A stretch of DNA of 64,000 bases from Marsupella aquatica (GCA_973895155.1 OZ316897.1:17360001-17424000), one strand, 5' to 3'. Counted from the stretch's first letter, positions 1 to 13,150 are shown. Numbers and translations are program-made. Notes: generated from the letters alone by a model not told the origin.

Positions 1-3000
1 AGACAACTACTAAGAATAGTGAAACTACGTGAATAAAAAACATCAATAAATACAAAACTAAAAATGAATACCAATAAAATATCCAAAGGGGTCTGGAATT
101 TTAGAGTGAAACTTCATTGAAAACTTCTAGAGTTTCTAGAGTGAAACTTCTAGAGTACCTCTACCTCTAAGGAACTTCAACTCTAAATAAAGACAGAACT
201 ACTAAGGATCAAAGTGAAAACAAAACGCTAATAAAGACAAAACTGAAATGAATACGAAAAACCCAGATGGGGCAAAGAGAAAGGGGACAATGGACATAGA
301 TTCTTCCGCAAGTCTTTTTTTCTGGTTTGTCTTTATCTCTATTAATTCAAGGCAAGACATTCAGGCGTGTAACTCCAAATTATGGTAATGATTGTGAAGA
401 TAAAAAAAATCAACTACGGGACACAGGTAAACCAACGAGTTCCCGAATGAAACATGGGGAGGAGCCAAGTCCTACCAACGTACAATTAATGAATTCGCCA
501 AACAGTAGCTGTGAGCCTGTGAGCTTTCTACAGTGAGTCAGAATATGTTGACAATTTACAGAATCAGTGACGATCATTGTCACCGGAGCCATATCAGTCC
601 CCTTTACGTGCAGCTTTACGTAAAAAAGTCTACAGTTGCCCCCATTGTTTACTGGAACTCAGGAGATTTAATCACTGTTTCTTAATTTGAATTGTGGACG
701 TGGCATAGGCCAACACCCACACCGACTGGATCGGAAGGAACGTGTCTGAACCTTGTTGGGCGATTCCCCCTAATAATATAATGCCAGTCGGAATTTAATG
801 GTATTCTCAATAACTAATTGCTGAAACTTGCCTAAAATGTTGTCTCGTCGGCAGAAATGCGGGTACTAGTATAGGATAATGTAACTGAAGCCTAACAAAT
901 TACCATGTCGATTACACTCTCACCCGAGGCAACCATACTTCAATGACCAAGACTCAGAACCCCTCAAAGTTGAATTGGTGAATTAATGGAGGATTTCAAA
1001 TTTAGTAAAAACTAGAAATGGGGAGAGATAAGGCTACTTTCTATGAGATTGTCATTTTAGTAGACAAGTGCGGTATCTAGAGTTCTAGATGCCTTGATGG
1101 CGTGTCTTGGATGTGGATGTCCGTACTTGGAGGTCAAACGCCAACAGAATCATCTTTGTTCCAAATTTGGATCAGTTAAGCTTAATTAAACATGATTTGA
1201 GTATCACTTCGGAATCTGTTCAAGTCGCAATCTGTTCAAGTCTGGCGGTTAGTGTCGACAGGAAATTAACAATCTAGGAGATGGATGAGTGGATGACCTA
1301 GGCCCAGGCGGTAACGTACATGAACAGCTGACTGAGCTGGAGGTTTTGGATCTTCCTTACGCCACTTACTGTGAATCTTTAGAGAATCATGGGGAATTGC
1401 GAGGAGAACCTGGAGAACCAGTGTTCCCGGCAACTTCCTGTTAGACTATTCACGTGGCTGGAAGGGATTTGATTATTGTTGTCTATTGACTACGTGGCTG
1501 CAGCAATAGACAGGGATATGATGGAATTTTTCCCAGGAGGAGCAGGGCGTTACGACGACGAAAAGGGTCTGGGAGGATGTCGAATACAGTGACTTCAATC
1601 TCCTGTGCTTTTCTTGCGGACGAAGCTGATAGTGATGGTGTTTTTGCCTAGATAGACATTTTCATACAACAATCAAAATGGCAGTATACAGCAGGCAGCC
1701 CACAGAGGGTTTTGGCACTTCGACCTTTCGCCCCCCTAGTGATATCTAGTTTCCGAGTAATTTACCAGGGAGGCACAGTAGAAGAGTACTCTGAACTCCA
1801 TATTAAACAGCTCGCATCGGAATGTGTGCGCTGAAGTAAGTAGGCTCGGGTGTATGCTGTTTCGCTGAATGAAAATTATTTGAAGGCAAAAAAAGTAGGC
1901 TTCGTTCTTGACGTTTACTCTGTATGTCATCGCATCCTTGCCACCTGTGAAAAAGGAGAATCCATACATTTCGGAGAACTATACAAGATTGTATTCAATT
2001 TGCCATTGCTATGAATGGCAATGTATGATTTGGTCGCGGCAATATGCCCGCGGTTGGTAAATGTAGGCTCGAGCGCTACAACTAGTGAAATGGCTCCGGG
2101 ACAACATTATCGATGTCGAGAATGTGTAATTTCGATCCCCTTTGTCGATCAGGTTGTTACGTCTCACAGTCCGCGCCAAGATTCTGTGAGACTGTGCAAC
2201 GGGTTATCCAACTCTGAATTTTCGGGTGTTGGTAGGTATAATGGTCACGACGGCGTATCTAACTCAGATTCACAACAAAAAATGACCCGGAAAAAGGACA
2301 GGAAAAAAAAAACTCACTATTTCTGAAGGACCACGAAGTACCTGCAAATCATCAGCCATTCAAATTAGTTGCGCAAACGATCCGTGGTTTCGCACGAAGT
2401 GGAGCTCCAATCGATTAGACCTGTTCTAAATTGATGACGCCCGGGCGCGAAGTTAAAACGACTATAGTCATCAGATAACGACGAGAGTGTACACGAAAGG
2501 GTCAAACACTAGAGGGTGAAGTGCAAGAAACCAGATGTTGGTGGTGTACTGGTGTCTGTCCAGGTATCTTGAGCATCATCAATGTGGGTTTGTCCCCGCG
2601 TTTGTCTTTGATGTGCCAGCTTTTTCTCAGTCAGTGGCGAAAATTGGCTACATGACACTTCGTATTTTCATGATGGATTAGTTTACCACCTTGCGACAGA
2701 CCCCACTAACAGAAGTCTAGTGATCCACATTAAATCTAAGGAGATTGTGAGGTAGCAAAATTGAAATCGAAACGTTCTTCTTAAAATATACCTAGATCTA
2801 GAGAAAATAAAACTAATGTAGTAAAACTAGATGATGAATAGTCCTAGCATTCGCTTTGACACAAGGTCACATTGACCACCCTCGCTAGAACGAAAAAGCC
2901 TTAAAAAAAAGCTTCTGTGTGCGATTGAAGGAGGCAGAAGCATACTGGACACATGAATTATTTCGTTCGATCATTGCAATTGCAGGGAACGAATCCACTG

Positions 3001-3020
3001 ACGTAAGCATGAATCCGGCT
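1..3020. other. Unassigned AT-rich stretch
   Basis: No recognisable gene, RNA or transposon terminus was found here. Short frames on both strands (for example 2015-2326 plus and 2885-3241 minus) have no familiar motif. Bases 90-165 hold several direct copies of a TCTAGAGT/AGAGTGAAACTT word, which looks like local slippage. The stretch ends where the large duplicated segment begins. Confidence 0.5.
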
Positions 3021-4428
3021 GTCTTTCCTGAACTAAAGCCAGCGGTCATTTTGTGAAATCTCGCACCGCGGCCAACAGTTCCTCCATAATTGCGCAAACC
3101 TTGAAAGCCATTAAATCCATTCATGTTGAGTACAGTTATATATCGGGCGAATGGAACCCGCCATGACAAAATTACAAATCCACTTGAGTTCACGGAATTC
3201 ACATACGGGTGCAGTCGGGACGGCAAAAGTACTATTGGCAAAAGTCCTATTCATTAAGGTTTCAAGAGCATGCCTACCTAGTCCCAAAACCGTTGAAAAT
3301 ACTTAGAGGTGGCTAATTAATTATTAAATCTTCAAAACCTTTGTTGTATGTGCTTTCGAAAATTCCTTCTCGTCTCAAATAATCAAACCTTGAGTGAAAC
3401 CTTATATCACCAGGTTAAAGGTTATATCACCTGGCTCGTTAATTAGGATACGAGCCTGAGAGTATAATCAAATAGAATCTATTTGTAGCCTGCCAAGAGG
3501 GCAGGAGTGGTCTGTTCTGAGGTTTGTTTATAAATTTCAAAGAGACATGGATGATTCCTTATACCATGCACCAATCAAATTGTGTATCGGATGTCTGATC
3601 CTACCTTGCATTTTGATTATTACCTGACTTTGTGCAAACTAGGGAGAAAGTGAAAATTTCCAAGGTTTTAACTAGGGGGAAAAACTCCAACTTTGGAACC
3701 ATTTTCACTAGTATGCGAACACTAAAGTGGGACACATCTCAGGGGGCTCTGTGCAGTTTTTGTGAAAATGAAATCGAGAGGGACAAATGCAACTTGTGTA
3801 AGAGGCACAATCCCATAGTCACTGATAGGGAATATATCCACTTCAAATGTAAGAATTTAACAAAATGGAAAAATTATGGGGATGAGAACTAATGAGGAAA
3901 GTTAGTTTTCTGGTAGTTGATTTATTTTCATGGACACTGAATGGGACAGCTGCATATATAAGAAGGACACATCTTATTGGCAATTACTTCGAATCAGGTA
4001 GTACTTACCTGAGTGTGCATCAATTAAAACACTTGGTTTTGCCCACGGATTGACAGCTATACATCGATTAAAAAATTTGGTTTTGCCCACAGATTCAAAG
4101 CTATATATATAAGACAATAAGGTCCCACCACTTTTCATAGTGGACATCTTACGAAATATAGCATTTTCTATGACGAAAGATATCAAAAAGCTAGCAAAGC
4201 TAGAAGGAGTAATGAAAAACAAGCCACTGCAAAAAGTACAGTGGAGCTCTTCAGCCTTGATCCTCCACTTGATCCTCCTCATGAGTGTACTAGCTTAATT
4301 GTAAGTACAATCCCTCGGTCCCCTTGATACAGCTCCTCCTAGCTTGTAGTCGCAATTCTCAATCCTTCTGTCCTGGTGGCTTTTTAAAGATCCCTTTCAC
4401 GGCTGGAGGTGTTCTGCTTGCTCTTTTT

Positions 4429-4617
4429 CTAGCCCGGACACTCTGCATTACATGTCCACCATAACTCAGTACAATTAAAACCGAGCCTGTCCATAAGATC
4501 CAACTCTTTATCCAATTCAAAAGACTTGGGACCGGAATCCACTGCCCCCGAAGAAGTCCCATCAGTTAATTTGAAGCAAGCTAGTATCAAAGTTATAGTT
4601 CCATCTGTTTCTGGCAA
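4429..4617 (-). pseudogene. Unidentified exon fragment in duplication, copy 1
   Basis: This open frame of about 62 codons is preserved almost unchanged at 15219-15407 in the second copy of the duplication. Its first codon is not ATG. The sequence before it reads as a splice acceptor (TTGCCAG), so it is better read as an internal or terminal exon. The peptide is acidic with a conserved end, ELWWTCNAECPG. A second frame at 4359-4562 overlaps it and ends in a lysine-rich tail, so the true frame is uncertain. I do not recognise a family. It pairs with the exon-like frame at 4766-4999, which lies upstream on the same strand. Confidence 0.35.
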
Positions 4618-4765
4618 CGTCGATCACCCAGTCTAGCCTCGGTTCAAGTCATTATTGCTAAAAGAAAGTCAATCATAGAGATATAACCAAATAAGATAAG
4701 GAAAGAGGAAATTTAAAGTAGACTGTCCCTAACAAAGACAATTGACACTATCCTGAGCCACCCTG

Positions 4766-4999
4766 CTAGGAAAGGTCAGAGTTGTAGAGAAAAATGTTTA
4801 CCGAAGATTGCTCTGCACAATCTGTAGACGGTCGCGAACGAGTCAGCTTCTTTGCTAGGAACTGACGAGTAGGCTTTAGATCGAAGTTCTCCAATTCATC
4901 CGTAGGGCTGAATTTCAGAACTTGCTCAATCTCAAGTGAGTCAAGGATGTTCTGCATTAAATCCTCCTCACCTTTGGGCATGTTCCTTGACGGCTTCAT
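4766..4999 (-). pseudogene. Unidentified first-exon-like fragment, copy 1
   Basis: An ATG-initiated frame beginning MKPSRNMPKGEEDLMQ is kept at 15554-15787 with only a few substitutions. A consensus splice donor (GGTAAACATT) follows the codons for AEQSS, so the coding part is probably about 65 codons and the rest of the frame is intron. The peptide is charged and likely soluble. No domain is recognised. Survival in both copies suggests it was once part of a real gene whose downstream exon is near 4429-4617. No complete gene can be assembled in either copy, so I treat it as a fragment. Confidence 0.4.
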
Positions 5000-5929
5000 T
5001 TTTTGTCTTGGCCGCGGGCAACGGGGCCGCTAAAAGGAACTTACCCCACTCAGATATCGATCTCTTTCACCAAGGCAAACGAATTCCCTTAACTTCTTGG
5101 CTGCTAGTTCACCCCATATATAACAGCTTTGGAAGTTCCGTGCAGACCAAACTGTTCCTATGAAAATTGCGGAAGCACAGCACTTTTGAACAACCCTGTG
5201 CAGTAGTTTAGCAACTCAGATCTGCAAGATGCAATGAAGCTACAAAGCCAAGAATATCAGATGCTTAGGTGACAGGAAATAGAAAAGGATGGGAACAGGA
5301 CCCACACGATCTTCAGGCCCCTCTTTGCAGAGTTTCCGGAAAGCTACACAACATACTGACCATGTTCTGGTAGAGAAGGAACATATATACTCGATCAGAA
5401 GGGAGGGAGGAAGGGTTGAGAAGTGGAAGTGGAGGGTCCTACTGACTAATGAATGCCTTCATCTTATCTGCGCTGGCAACCAAGGTTTTAGCCCAAGTGT
5501 ACTAGCTTGAAGAGTGACTCGGGGTGCGTAGATCGATGGGGATGAGCGGAACCTGACTAGTGACCCAGTATGGGTATATGGATTGAATTGAGCTAGGATA
5601 CTGGAAGGTTTTACAGATTAAGGGTGTCCTTAAAGACTTAGCTAGCAAGACATGACCACACAGGACGCGCGTCCTTCAATTGAAGCCCACTAGTACATGA
5701 GACGTTCTCCCAGTACTTCTCTCCTGCTAGCTGGTCTATGCAGCACTGACTACAGACAGTAAGCTAGTGCCTAATCTAATGCCTCTCCTGCGGGAAGAAA
5801 ACGCAAGCATGACATCCTATGATCTAGCTTTTGACCTGCAGTCTCTGTAGTTGATCGTCAGTACGTGCCCTTCTGTCTTGCGTCGTCAAACAAGCCGCCT
5901 TCCCCAGGCCACTTAAATCAATTAATTCT

Positions 5930-6575
5930 AAATGGCCCTAAGTGGAGAATTAATTGAGAAGGGAAGAGGAGTCCAACTGCCTAGGGAAGATTGAATGCAT
6001 GTATCAATGTCACCAAGTACGTTGGAAAGAATGCTATTAATTAATCATGGGTCTCTGACCAGTGATTAGCTCAACGGGTACGTGTAAACGGTGAGTGGGG
6101 CAATGATAGCAGAAAGCCCGGCAGCGGAAATAGCTCCTTTATAATCTGCATTACTAGTCTGCAGACGAAACAAACATAGGATCAAGCGATCTCTTTTGAT
6201 TGCTTGTTATTTCTATGCAGCATAGACTATATAGTCACGGACAGGCTAGGAGGGTGAAAATAGTTAGATGGATCGACTCAGATATCGATCACCTAGCTAC
6301 CTTTGCTAAGTGAAGTGAGTACGTTCTTCGTACCCAAAGTCATCGAAGTTCCCCAACAATCTGCATCTTCATCCAATAATACGGAAACATTTCTATCCGC
6401 ATTATTGCATATGTACCATATCTAACTTACGGCAAGAATTAAATATTTTATGGATTTAGCATAAGTTTCACTCTGATCATGTCATTGGTTCATAGTTCTA
6501 TGACAATATGAAAGTAGAAAATCTTCCTATTTAGACGAAGTTGGACCAACCCATGATCATTAACCTATCCTATAT
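5930..6575. other. Non-matching spacer between duplicated blocks
   Basis: The two large copies do not align across this interval, and no open frame, terminus or repeat was recognised. It may mark an old insertion or deletion in one copy. Confidence 0.35.
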
Positions 6576-6754
6576 TATTAGTGTCATGAGTATGTGAGCT
6601 GAACAAATAAATGAGGGAACCTGCTATGATGCTATGATTCAAGGACAAACTCACAATATTTTAGGAGAAAGAGATACAAAAAAGATATGTCTATTGTACA
6701 GTTAGTTCCTTGAAACAAATGTATTGTAAGGTAATAAGACAAAAATTATCAAGT

Positions 6755-7219
6755 CACGGGGTACGCAACTCTGTATAATATGCAGGGGTCTACATTTTTA
6801 TATGAACTAAAAAGTTGGCTATAAGAAAAATTTGAAGAAACTTGGGTTTTACACTTTTAAAAAGTTTTAAGTCAATAGAAAGGTTTGGTTTTCTTATTTT
6901 TCACATAAAATTAAAAAATTTCCTAAACTTAGTGTAATTTTTATTAAAAGATTTTTAAAATTTTAATAAAAATCCCCAAAAGCTGGCTAGTTTGGCTGTA
7001 GACCCATGTATTAAAAAAAAGCCATATAATTTGGTTTTGATCAAAATTTTCCATATCAAAAAAAGTCCAATTTTTTTTTAAAGTTACATCTTTGGATTCC
7101 TTGAGTTGAGAGGTACAAGATTTTAGTAGGCTAAAATGAAACTTCACATGGTCAATTGGATATAAAATCATTATAAGGAATGAAAAACCTGCCTTATAAA
7201 AAGCGGAGTTGCATACCCA
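6755..7219. mobile_element. MULE-type MITE, copy 1
   Basis: The left end, CACGGGGTACGCAACTC, and the right end, GAGTTGCATACCC, form terminal inverted repeats of about 16 bp. Flanks TTATCAAGT (6746-6754) and AGATCAAGT (7220-7228) look like a 9-bp target duplication with two changes. The interior is very AT-rich and non-coding. The reverse complement aligns over most of its length with 8643-9061. A 9-bp duplication suggests Mutator-like mobilisation. The paralogous segment near 17485-17500 lacks it, which supports insertion after the duplication. Confidence 0.7.
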
Positions 7220-7228
7220 AGATCAAGT

Positions 7229-7572
7229 TGTTGAACATAGACGACATTCGTAACGGCAAACCCATGAACCATCCAACGCACAATAGTCGACACAGAGAGA
7301 TACGTGATTCACCTCCACATGAGACTACGTCCACGGGAACACACAAGAGCTTTACTGCACTCTAGGCCGACCGGCCATACCAAGCATCCACAGCACAAGC
7401 TCTCCCTATCTCTCAACTAGCTCCGTAACAATGAGCCTAAGTTCCTCTAGGGTCTGGCATCAGCCCTGGCTATATACACAACAGCACTACCGCTAACATT
7501 AGCTAAGTCCTAATCCGAGTTAGACTAACTGTGGTTAGCTCATGAGTCACAAGACTAGAGCAATATCTAACA
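7229..7572 (-). mobile_element. Solo LTR of a copia-type element (344 bp)
   Basis: The block starts TGTTGAACATAGACGAC and ends CTAACA, giving TG...CA termini. Perfect 5-bp duplications CAAGT flank it (7224-7228 and 7573-7577). It matches 16980-17324 and the 3' LTR at 18444-18787. Strand is given by analogy with the internal element at 18.4-23.3 kb. The empty site is seen in the other duplicated copy. Solo LTRs form by recombination between the two LTRs of a full element. Confidence 0.8.
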
Positions 7573-8642
7573 CAAGTTCCCTAGTAAGAAATCCATCAAC
7601 TTCATCCTACCTTATGTGTCAGTGACATTTACAACTACACCCTACCTTATGTGTGGCATTCACCTAGTTTGATGTTGGTGGTGTTCTTAAATCCTGCTAA
7701 TAAAAGAGACAATCCTAGAAATTTTATATTTTCCCCTTGTAACAAGTTTAATTTGCTAATGAAATCTCTAGCTTGTGTTCATATGGGAGCTTCTAGACCT
7801 GGTTGTAGACTTATCTAGAAACACTAGAACTAGCCATAATCTTTAACCATAGCTCCATTCTTGGGCTATAAATTAATTAGTATGAGTGAGTCCTAAGTAA
7901 ATGGGTAATGATGCCAATTGCAACTTCTAAAGCAACAGCAAAATAAGTGTTTGCTTCTACTGCTACCAAGGAGGCTGTGCCATAAAAGGGATGGAGCTGA
8001 AGCTAGCAGGAGACTCCCACACCACTAAACACTGGACAATCAGCTAGAGTGTAATCAAACTGATAAAAAAATCAGAATTTCATGGCCTCAACAACCATAT
8101 ACTTAGACCATTCAATCCACTGTCTTTGTCCATGATATACAACTAAATAGGAAAAAACATTTTTGCTATATTTACATGCATTGACCAGCAGTTTGGAGAT
8201 CCAGATATATTTTCACAAAGGCTATTCATTTTGAACGTACAGTTTGGCAAAATGCAAACTTCCACAGGGGTAATTAGTTAAGAGACATTTTACTTCCCAT
8301 GGGAGTATTAAAAGGCTGGGAGTATTGAAAGTCAACTCACTATCATGCACATTACAAGTTGTAATTGATCTGATCAGATGTGGAAGCTGATCTAATCAAT
8401 AAGTATAATATTTCACATAGATGTGTCCTGGTCTTAGATTTAACATACTAGATTTGATATGATTTAAAAGCATCTAATATATCATGTTAATAACTTTGTT
8501 GCCATTCAGACACGAATTCAGATCCAACAGAAGTATATCGAGTATAGAAATAAGTAGACAAATGGCAATATAAAAGTATATATGCCATGTGTACTCTTCT
8601 CATTTTGTTTTTGCTTACAATGTTGTAAATATATATTCCAAC

Positions 8643-9061
8643 CCCGGATATGCAACTACGCTTTTTATAAGGCAAGTTTTCTTTATAATGACCTTATGTA
8701 CAATTGACTATGTTAGATTTTATTTTAGTCTACTAAACTCTTGTACCTCTCAACTCAAAAATCATGCCCCTAATGTAACTTTAAAAAGAAAACAATAACA
8801 TATTTTGATGTAAACAAACTTGATCAAAGCCAAATGTTTTATGATTCTTTAATACAGGGGTCTACAACCAAATTAGCCAGCATTTTAGAATTTTAGAATT
8901 TTATGTGAAAAAGGAAGAAAACCAAACCTTTTATGTGACCCTGAATATTTCTAAAAGTAGAAAACCTAAGTTTTTCAAATATTTAATTTTTTATATAGCC
9001 AGATTTTTAGTACATATGAAAATATAGACCAAGGCTTATTATAAAAAAGTTACATACCCTG
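8643..9061. mobile_element. MULE-type MITE, copy 2 (inverted)
   Basis: The ends read CCCGGATATGCAACTACG and AGTTACATACCCTGG, a terminal inverted repeat related to that of 6755-7219. Flanks TATTCCAAC (8634-8642) and GATTCCAAC (9062-9070) agree at 8 of 9 positions, consistent with a 9-bp target duplication. The orientation is opposite to copy 1, so a transcript through both could fold into a long hairpin around the 1.4 kb between them. Confidence 0.72.
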
Positions 9062-9269
9062 GATTCCAACAGAGCCAGGTTGGACCAACCAAGCCACCTA
9101 CATATAAAAAAAATACTATTACTTGTCAAAAACACCTTGGAAGAGAGGGAGATCAAGATGGACTCACCAAGCCGGGGACCAAGGAGCCTTAGCACAAAAG
9201 CAGGGTGTAGGTCATGTTGTACAGACCAAGCGAGCTAGACAGTAGCACCCTAAGACTACGGCTAGTCAG

Positions 9270-9345
9270 AATGGGGGGAGGTACCTAGGGAGGAAGGTGG
9301 GGAAGGGGGGAGGGAGGGGGGAGGAAGGATGGGAGGGACCTCACA
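9270..9345. repeat. Purine/G-rich tract upstream of a TATA-like sequence
   Basis: A run of G and A with many GGG or GGGG blocks could form G-quadruplexes on the plus strand. About 110 bp downstream is CTATATAAAG (near 9457), a good TATA match. The surrounding sequence (about 9200-9720) resembles a long terminal repeat or promoter, but I could not define its ends. Confidence 0.35.
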
Positions 9346-9689
9346 AGCCGCCCTAGCCACCACAGGCAGGAAGAAAGACTGAGCCTGCACCAACCAAGCC
9401 GGCATGCCCCAAAGCACTCTCACACCAAGCCGGCAAGGCACGGAGGTTAGCTCCACTATATAAAGAGAAAGCAAGCCAAGGGACAAGAGAAAAGGCACTT
9501 GTAGGTTCAGCTCGAATACTTGAACAATTGCGACACAGAAGTGTTCGTTCACAGTATCTTTAGAGAGGCAGGCTAGGGTTCTTCTAGATCCCTCGTCTTA
9601 TCATTTTTGTTGTAAAATGGGTCTTATATGGCATGTAGCTTGTGGAGCTATCTAGCTTAGAGAACAAGATCGGAGCATCCCCTACCCGA

Positions 9690-12130
9690 GTGACCTAGAT
9701 AGTCGTCCCTTCTTCCAGTCAAAGTAACTCAGAACATACACTTGCTATGCAGCGGCTAAGTATATGGCCTCTAATGAACCTCTCCATAGGTTCTTTCAAA
9801 GTAGCGGGAAACCTCCAGAAACGCTTCAGCTATGACTACTACAAAGAAATGTGGATTTCAGGATGCATGTATTGATGTGTGGATTTCAGGATGTAGTGAT
9901 GTGTTGCAGAGTGCAGTTCCCTTGTGGAGATATTTTATCTGTCATTCTATTTCTAGGGGTTTCTGATCGCGCGATTGAGAATTCACTTTTGCCCAAATTT
10001 TGTTTTTTAGGTTGTCTTGGTAGACAAGATCGAGGAGATATATGCAAGATTGGTCGTGCACAGTGCTTCAGAGAGGTAACATTCTTCTATCGATTCTGCC
10101 TTTTTCTTAGCATTAATTTCACTTGTTCAGGTGTCTAATATTGAGTTGTTTGAAGCCAGCTCAGAGCAGTCGAGTCGTAGCATCCCGACCCAGTGAGCTC
10201 CGTGATCCACTGCATCCATCAATCTCACAAGGATCTTGTCAAAATTAACAGAGTTAGAAAAGTTAACACCCGATGATTTGCTTTGCTGCTGTGTGGCCCC
10301 TAGACACCCTTCCATAAGTTATATATTCAATGAAGTCGTGGTGACCTCCAAATGGTATAGACGGTGCTCCATGACCTTGAATATTTTGCGGGAAGTCTCG
10401 AAAGGCTGCAGCATGACTCCGGCCTGCACAAAAGAGATGGATGCACATAGTGATCTAATGCATAACTTTGAGGACTCAGATAGAAGCATGCGCGCCATGT
10501 AGTGAGCTAGATAGTCGGACTGCATCTCGTCAATAACTACGTGGTGATGTATTGCATGACTGACAGATCGATGGAAGCATGCCGGCCATCGAGTGAGCTA
10601 GATAGTCAACTGCAGCTGGTCAAAATGATGCTAGAAATACCCAACTATAATTATAACGTACTCGCTGTCATTTGGCCCCTGTATATCCCTCCAAAGGTTC
10701 TTCAATATATGTAGCTAGTAGTGAAAGCTACAGCTAGAGGTGACTCCTGCACTCCTAGCCTGTGAATTGATTCCAAGATGTAGTTAATTGATTCCGAGAT
10801 GTAGGTGCGTGTTGTGTGTAGTCCCTGGTAGAACTGCACTAAGTGCCCATTGGATCTACGTACTGATGTGGTTAGCTGTTCCTATATAATATTTCTGATT
10901 CTGAGTTTAGCTTTATAAACCTTTTCTTTTTTAAATCAAGTTCCGTTTCGATCACTTGATCACATAAAGCTAGCTAGATATCGCAATAATAGATACCTGA
11001 ACAAATCATTCGCTAAGACAAAAGGAAGAATTAACAGAATAACCTAACTCCCGGCCCCAGCACTGGGGACGTGTCTTGTTCTGTGCATTAGAAGCCAGCT
11101 TCCATTAGTACCCAACTTTCTTACATTGATCGATTAATTCGTCCTTTTGTCTTAGTACTTTAGTCGTTGAAGGATCTAATATTGCGTGTTTTGAAGGGTA
11201 CTGGGATGGGAGTACCCCACCCAGTGGGCTAGATAGTCGATTGCATCTAGTCAAATAGTCATTAAATACTGATTTATGTACTTCGCACAAGGCAGAATGA
11301 ACACACTCCCATGTTGGTAAAGCTCCCACTTATGGGTCTTTTTCCCTAGCATGCTAACACTAAAGTGAGAAACGGTGTAAATTGAACACAACCCCACTTT
11401 ACATGATAGGCAATATTCCCCACTTTGAATCTAGCAATTTAACAAGTAAGAAAAACTCTAGAGGGGAAAGATTAATGTGGATTATAATTTTTTTACTAGG
11501 GTTCAGACTTCGATTTCTTTTCTGTGCAATTTCATTTTGTAGATAGAGTGCAAGCATCCATGTCAGTCATTTATCATTACCCCTTTAGAACTCATTGACA
11601 GTGTTTGGAAACCCAAAATTGATGCTTTGGTTAAAGATTATGGATAGTTTTAGTGTTTGTAGGTAAGTGTGCAAACCCCTAGATGAACATGAGAGATTTG
11701 GCAAACCCCTCTTATTACAAGGGGAACATACAAATCCCCTAAGATTGTAGTTTTTGTTACTAGGGTCTAAGAATACCAACATAGAACTAGGTAAAAATCC
11801 CACATATGAGAGGTTAAATCGGGGGTTAAATTTGATTTCCTATCTGGGGACGTGACAGTTTTGCCTTGTGTAAGTTCTGGATGTACGTACGTAGTTCCTA
11901 CTATGTGACCACTAGACGACTCCTCCACAGGTTCTTCCATGTAGTTGTCTATCCTGCAAATAGAATAGACGGTGCTCCATAAACTTGGATCTCTAGCTGA
12001 AGGCCTAAAAGAAGTGTCAGCCTTGTCTAATGCACAAAACTGTTGCTTCGAGATGTATTGCCTTATTGCAGAGTGTAGTACCCCAAGGAGATGCCCTTAA
12101 TTAATTAATTTTCAAATCAAAATTGGTGCA
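9690..12130. repeat. Decayed repeat family with three ordered modules
   Basis: A core resembling AGTGAGCTAGATAGTC, followed by TGCATCT.GTCAAA, recurs near 9700, 10190, 10505, 10590 and 11220. A second module, GGCCCCT followed by CCTCCA.AGGTTCTTC, recurs near 9775, 10295, 10680 and 11915. A third, a GAT.TAG word then GTGTTGCAGAGTG.AGT, recurs near 9870, 10780 and 12050. Order is kept but spacing varies from a few hundred bases to about 0.9 kb. No convincing coding frame is present. It could be remnants of one repeatedly inserted LTR or an old tandem array. Confidence 0.5.
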
Positions 12131-12482
12131 GCGGATCATGCATGTGGTCTTAAGCACAGGGTAGTGATTTCATTTCCTGCATGGGTTTAGAAGATATCAT
12201 AGAATCTTTTCTTCATTGCTTGTTAGAGATATCATAGAATTAGGCCAGAATATAGAGAACCAATGCAGCTAACATGACATCGATCTAGAGACAACGTACA
12301 ACCAATGTAATGTTTTTTGTTTCCTGAGTTTCCAATAGTAAATTCTCTGTTTATCTATATTCAGAAGTTTGGGTCGATCTGTTTTTAATTACCGATGCAT
12401 CATCTCCCAGCCATTTACTCGGAATCGATGCAATCCAGGTGGAACACATGCTCAAAAAAGTCGTGGTAACGCAAAGAGAGAA

Positions 12483-13150
12483 TCAGTCGGCGCCTGACGT
12501 AGTTAACCCATCAAACATTGTAACAGATTCATCAGTATCTTTTGCAGTTAGATTGAAGACATTGACAGTGTTACAATACACTTGACAGACCATGGATCCA
12601 GGAAGGACCAAATTCTGGCACCGGAAAGACAAGGACTTCAGTTGCGCCTTATTTTCCCTGCCAGTGAATGAACTGCCGTACATGCGTTTGGCAGTAACGG
12701 TAATGCTGATCACCCTTTCATTTACTGTAACCTTATTGAGTATTAAAGTGGAGCTTCTAAGGTAATATTTGCAAATATTTTGCGAAGGGCCGACCACTGC
12801 TAGCGTGTACTGTGCACTTGTAATAAAAACGAAACGATTCATTATGATGAGTAGGCTTCTTCTTCTCCTCATGTTGCTTTGGGAGGGAAGGAGGCGACGC
12901 AATACTGTCCTCGTCCGCAGGATCTGAGAGCGTTCGACAGACTGCACACATAACTCCCCTTTTTGAGCTCAGCGTCGATCAAGGTAACCCACACCTTGGA
13001 GACCACGACAACCTTGCTGCTCTGCGTGGGAGCACCACCCTCGACGTCAGAACAACCACCGTCCTGATTGGAAGCCGCCCTCGCAGTCCTTCCCCTGCTC
13101 AGAACAACCAGCGATTCCTCGCCGCACCGATGAGGATACCACCACCACAC
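12483..13150 (-). CDS. Hypothetical minus-strand ORFs, unrecognised
   Basis: Two overlapping minus-strand frames, 12869-13150 (93 codons) and 12483-12947 (154 codons), could be two exons of one short gene. The upper frame begins MWWWYPHRCGEES and contains a plausible strand-forming segment, VSKVWVTLIDAELKKG. The lower one has no recognised motif. There is no second copy to test conservation, and no splice pair was clear enough to join them. These may be chance frames in a slightly more GC-rich patch that also holds a plus-strand frame at 13130-13357. Confidence is low. Confidence 0.2.

Larger units (their letters stand above)
3021..8530. repeat. Large direct duplication, copy 1
   Basis: This segment matches 13786-18425 in the same orientation. 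Three collinear blocks can be followed by eye: about 3021-5930 with 13786-16682, 6576-6757 with 17328-17490, and 7578-8530 with 17491-18425. The blocks share long near-identical runs with small indels. Copy 1 is longer because a MITE (6755-7219) and a solo LTR (7229-7572) sit between its last two blocks. Between 5930 and 6500 the copies no longer align. Copy 1 keeps an uninterrupted version of the site (about 6560-6590) where copy 2 carries a solo LTR. Confidence 0.85.

Noticed and set aside
3632-3892. Plus-strand frame with CxxC pairs resembling a small zinc-finger protein
   Set aside because: The second copy of the duplication (near 14460-14740) has frame-shifting indels through the same segment, so the frame is not maintained.
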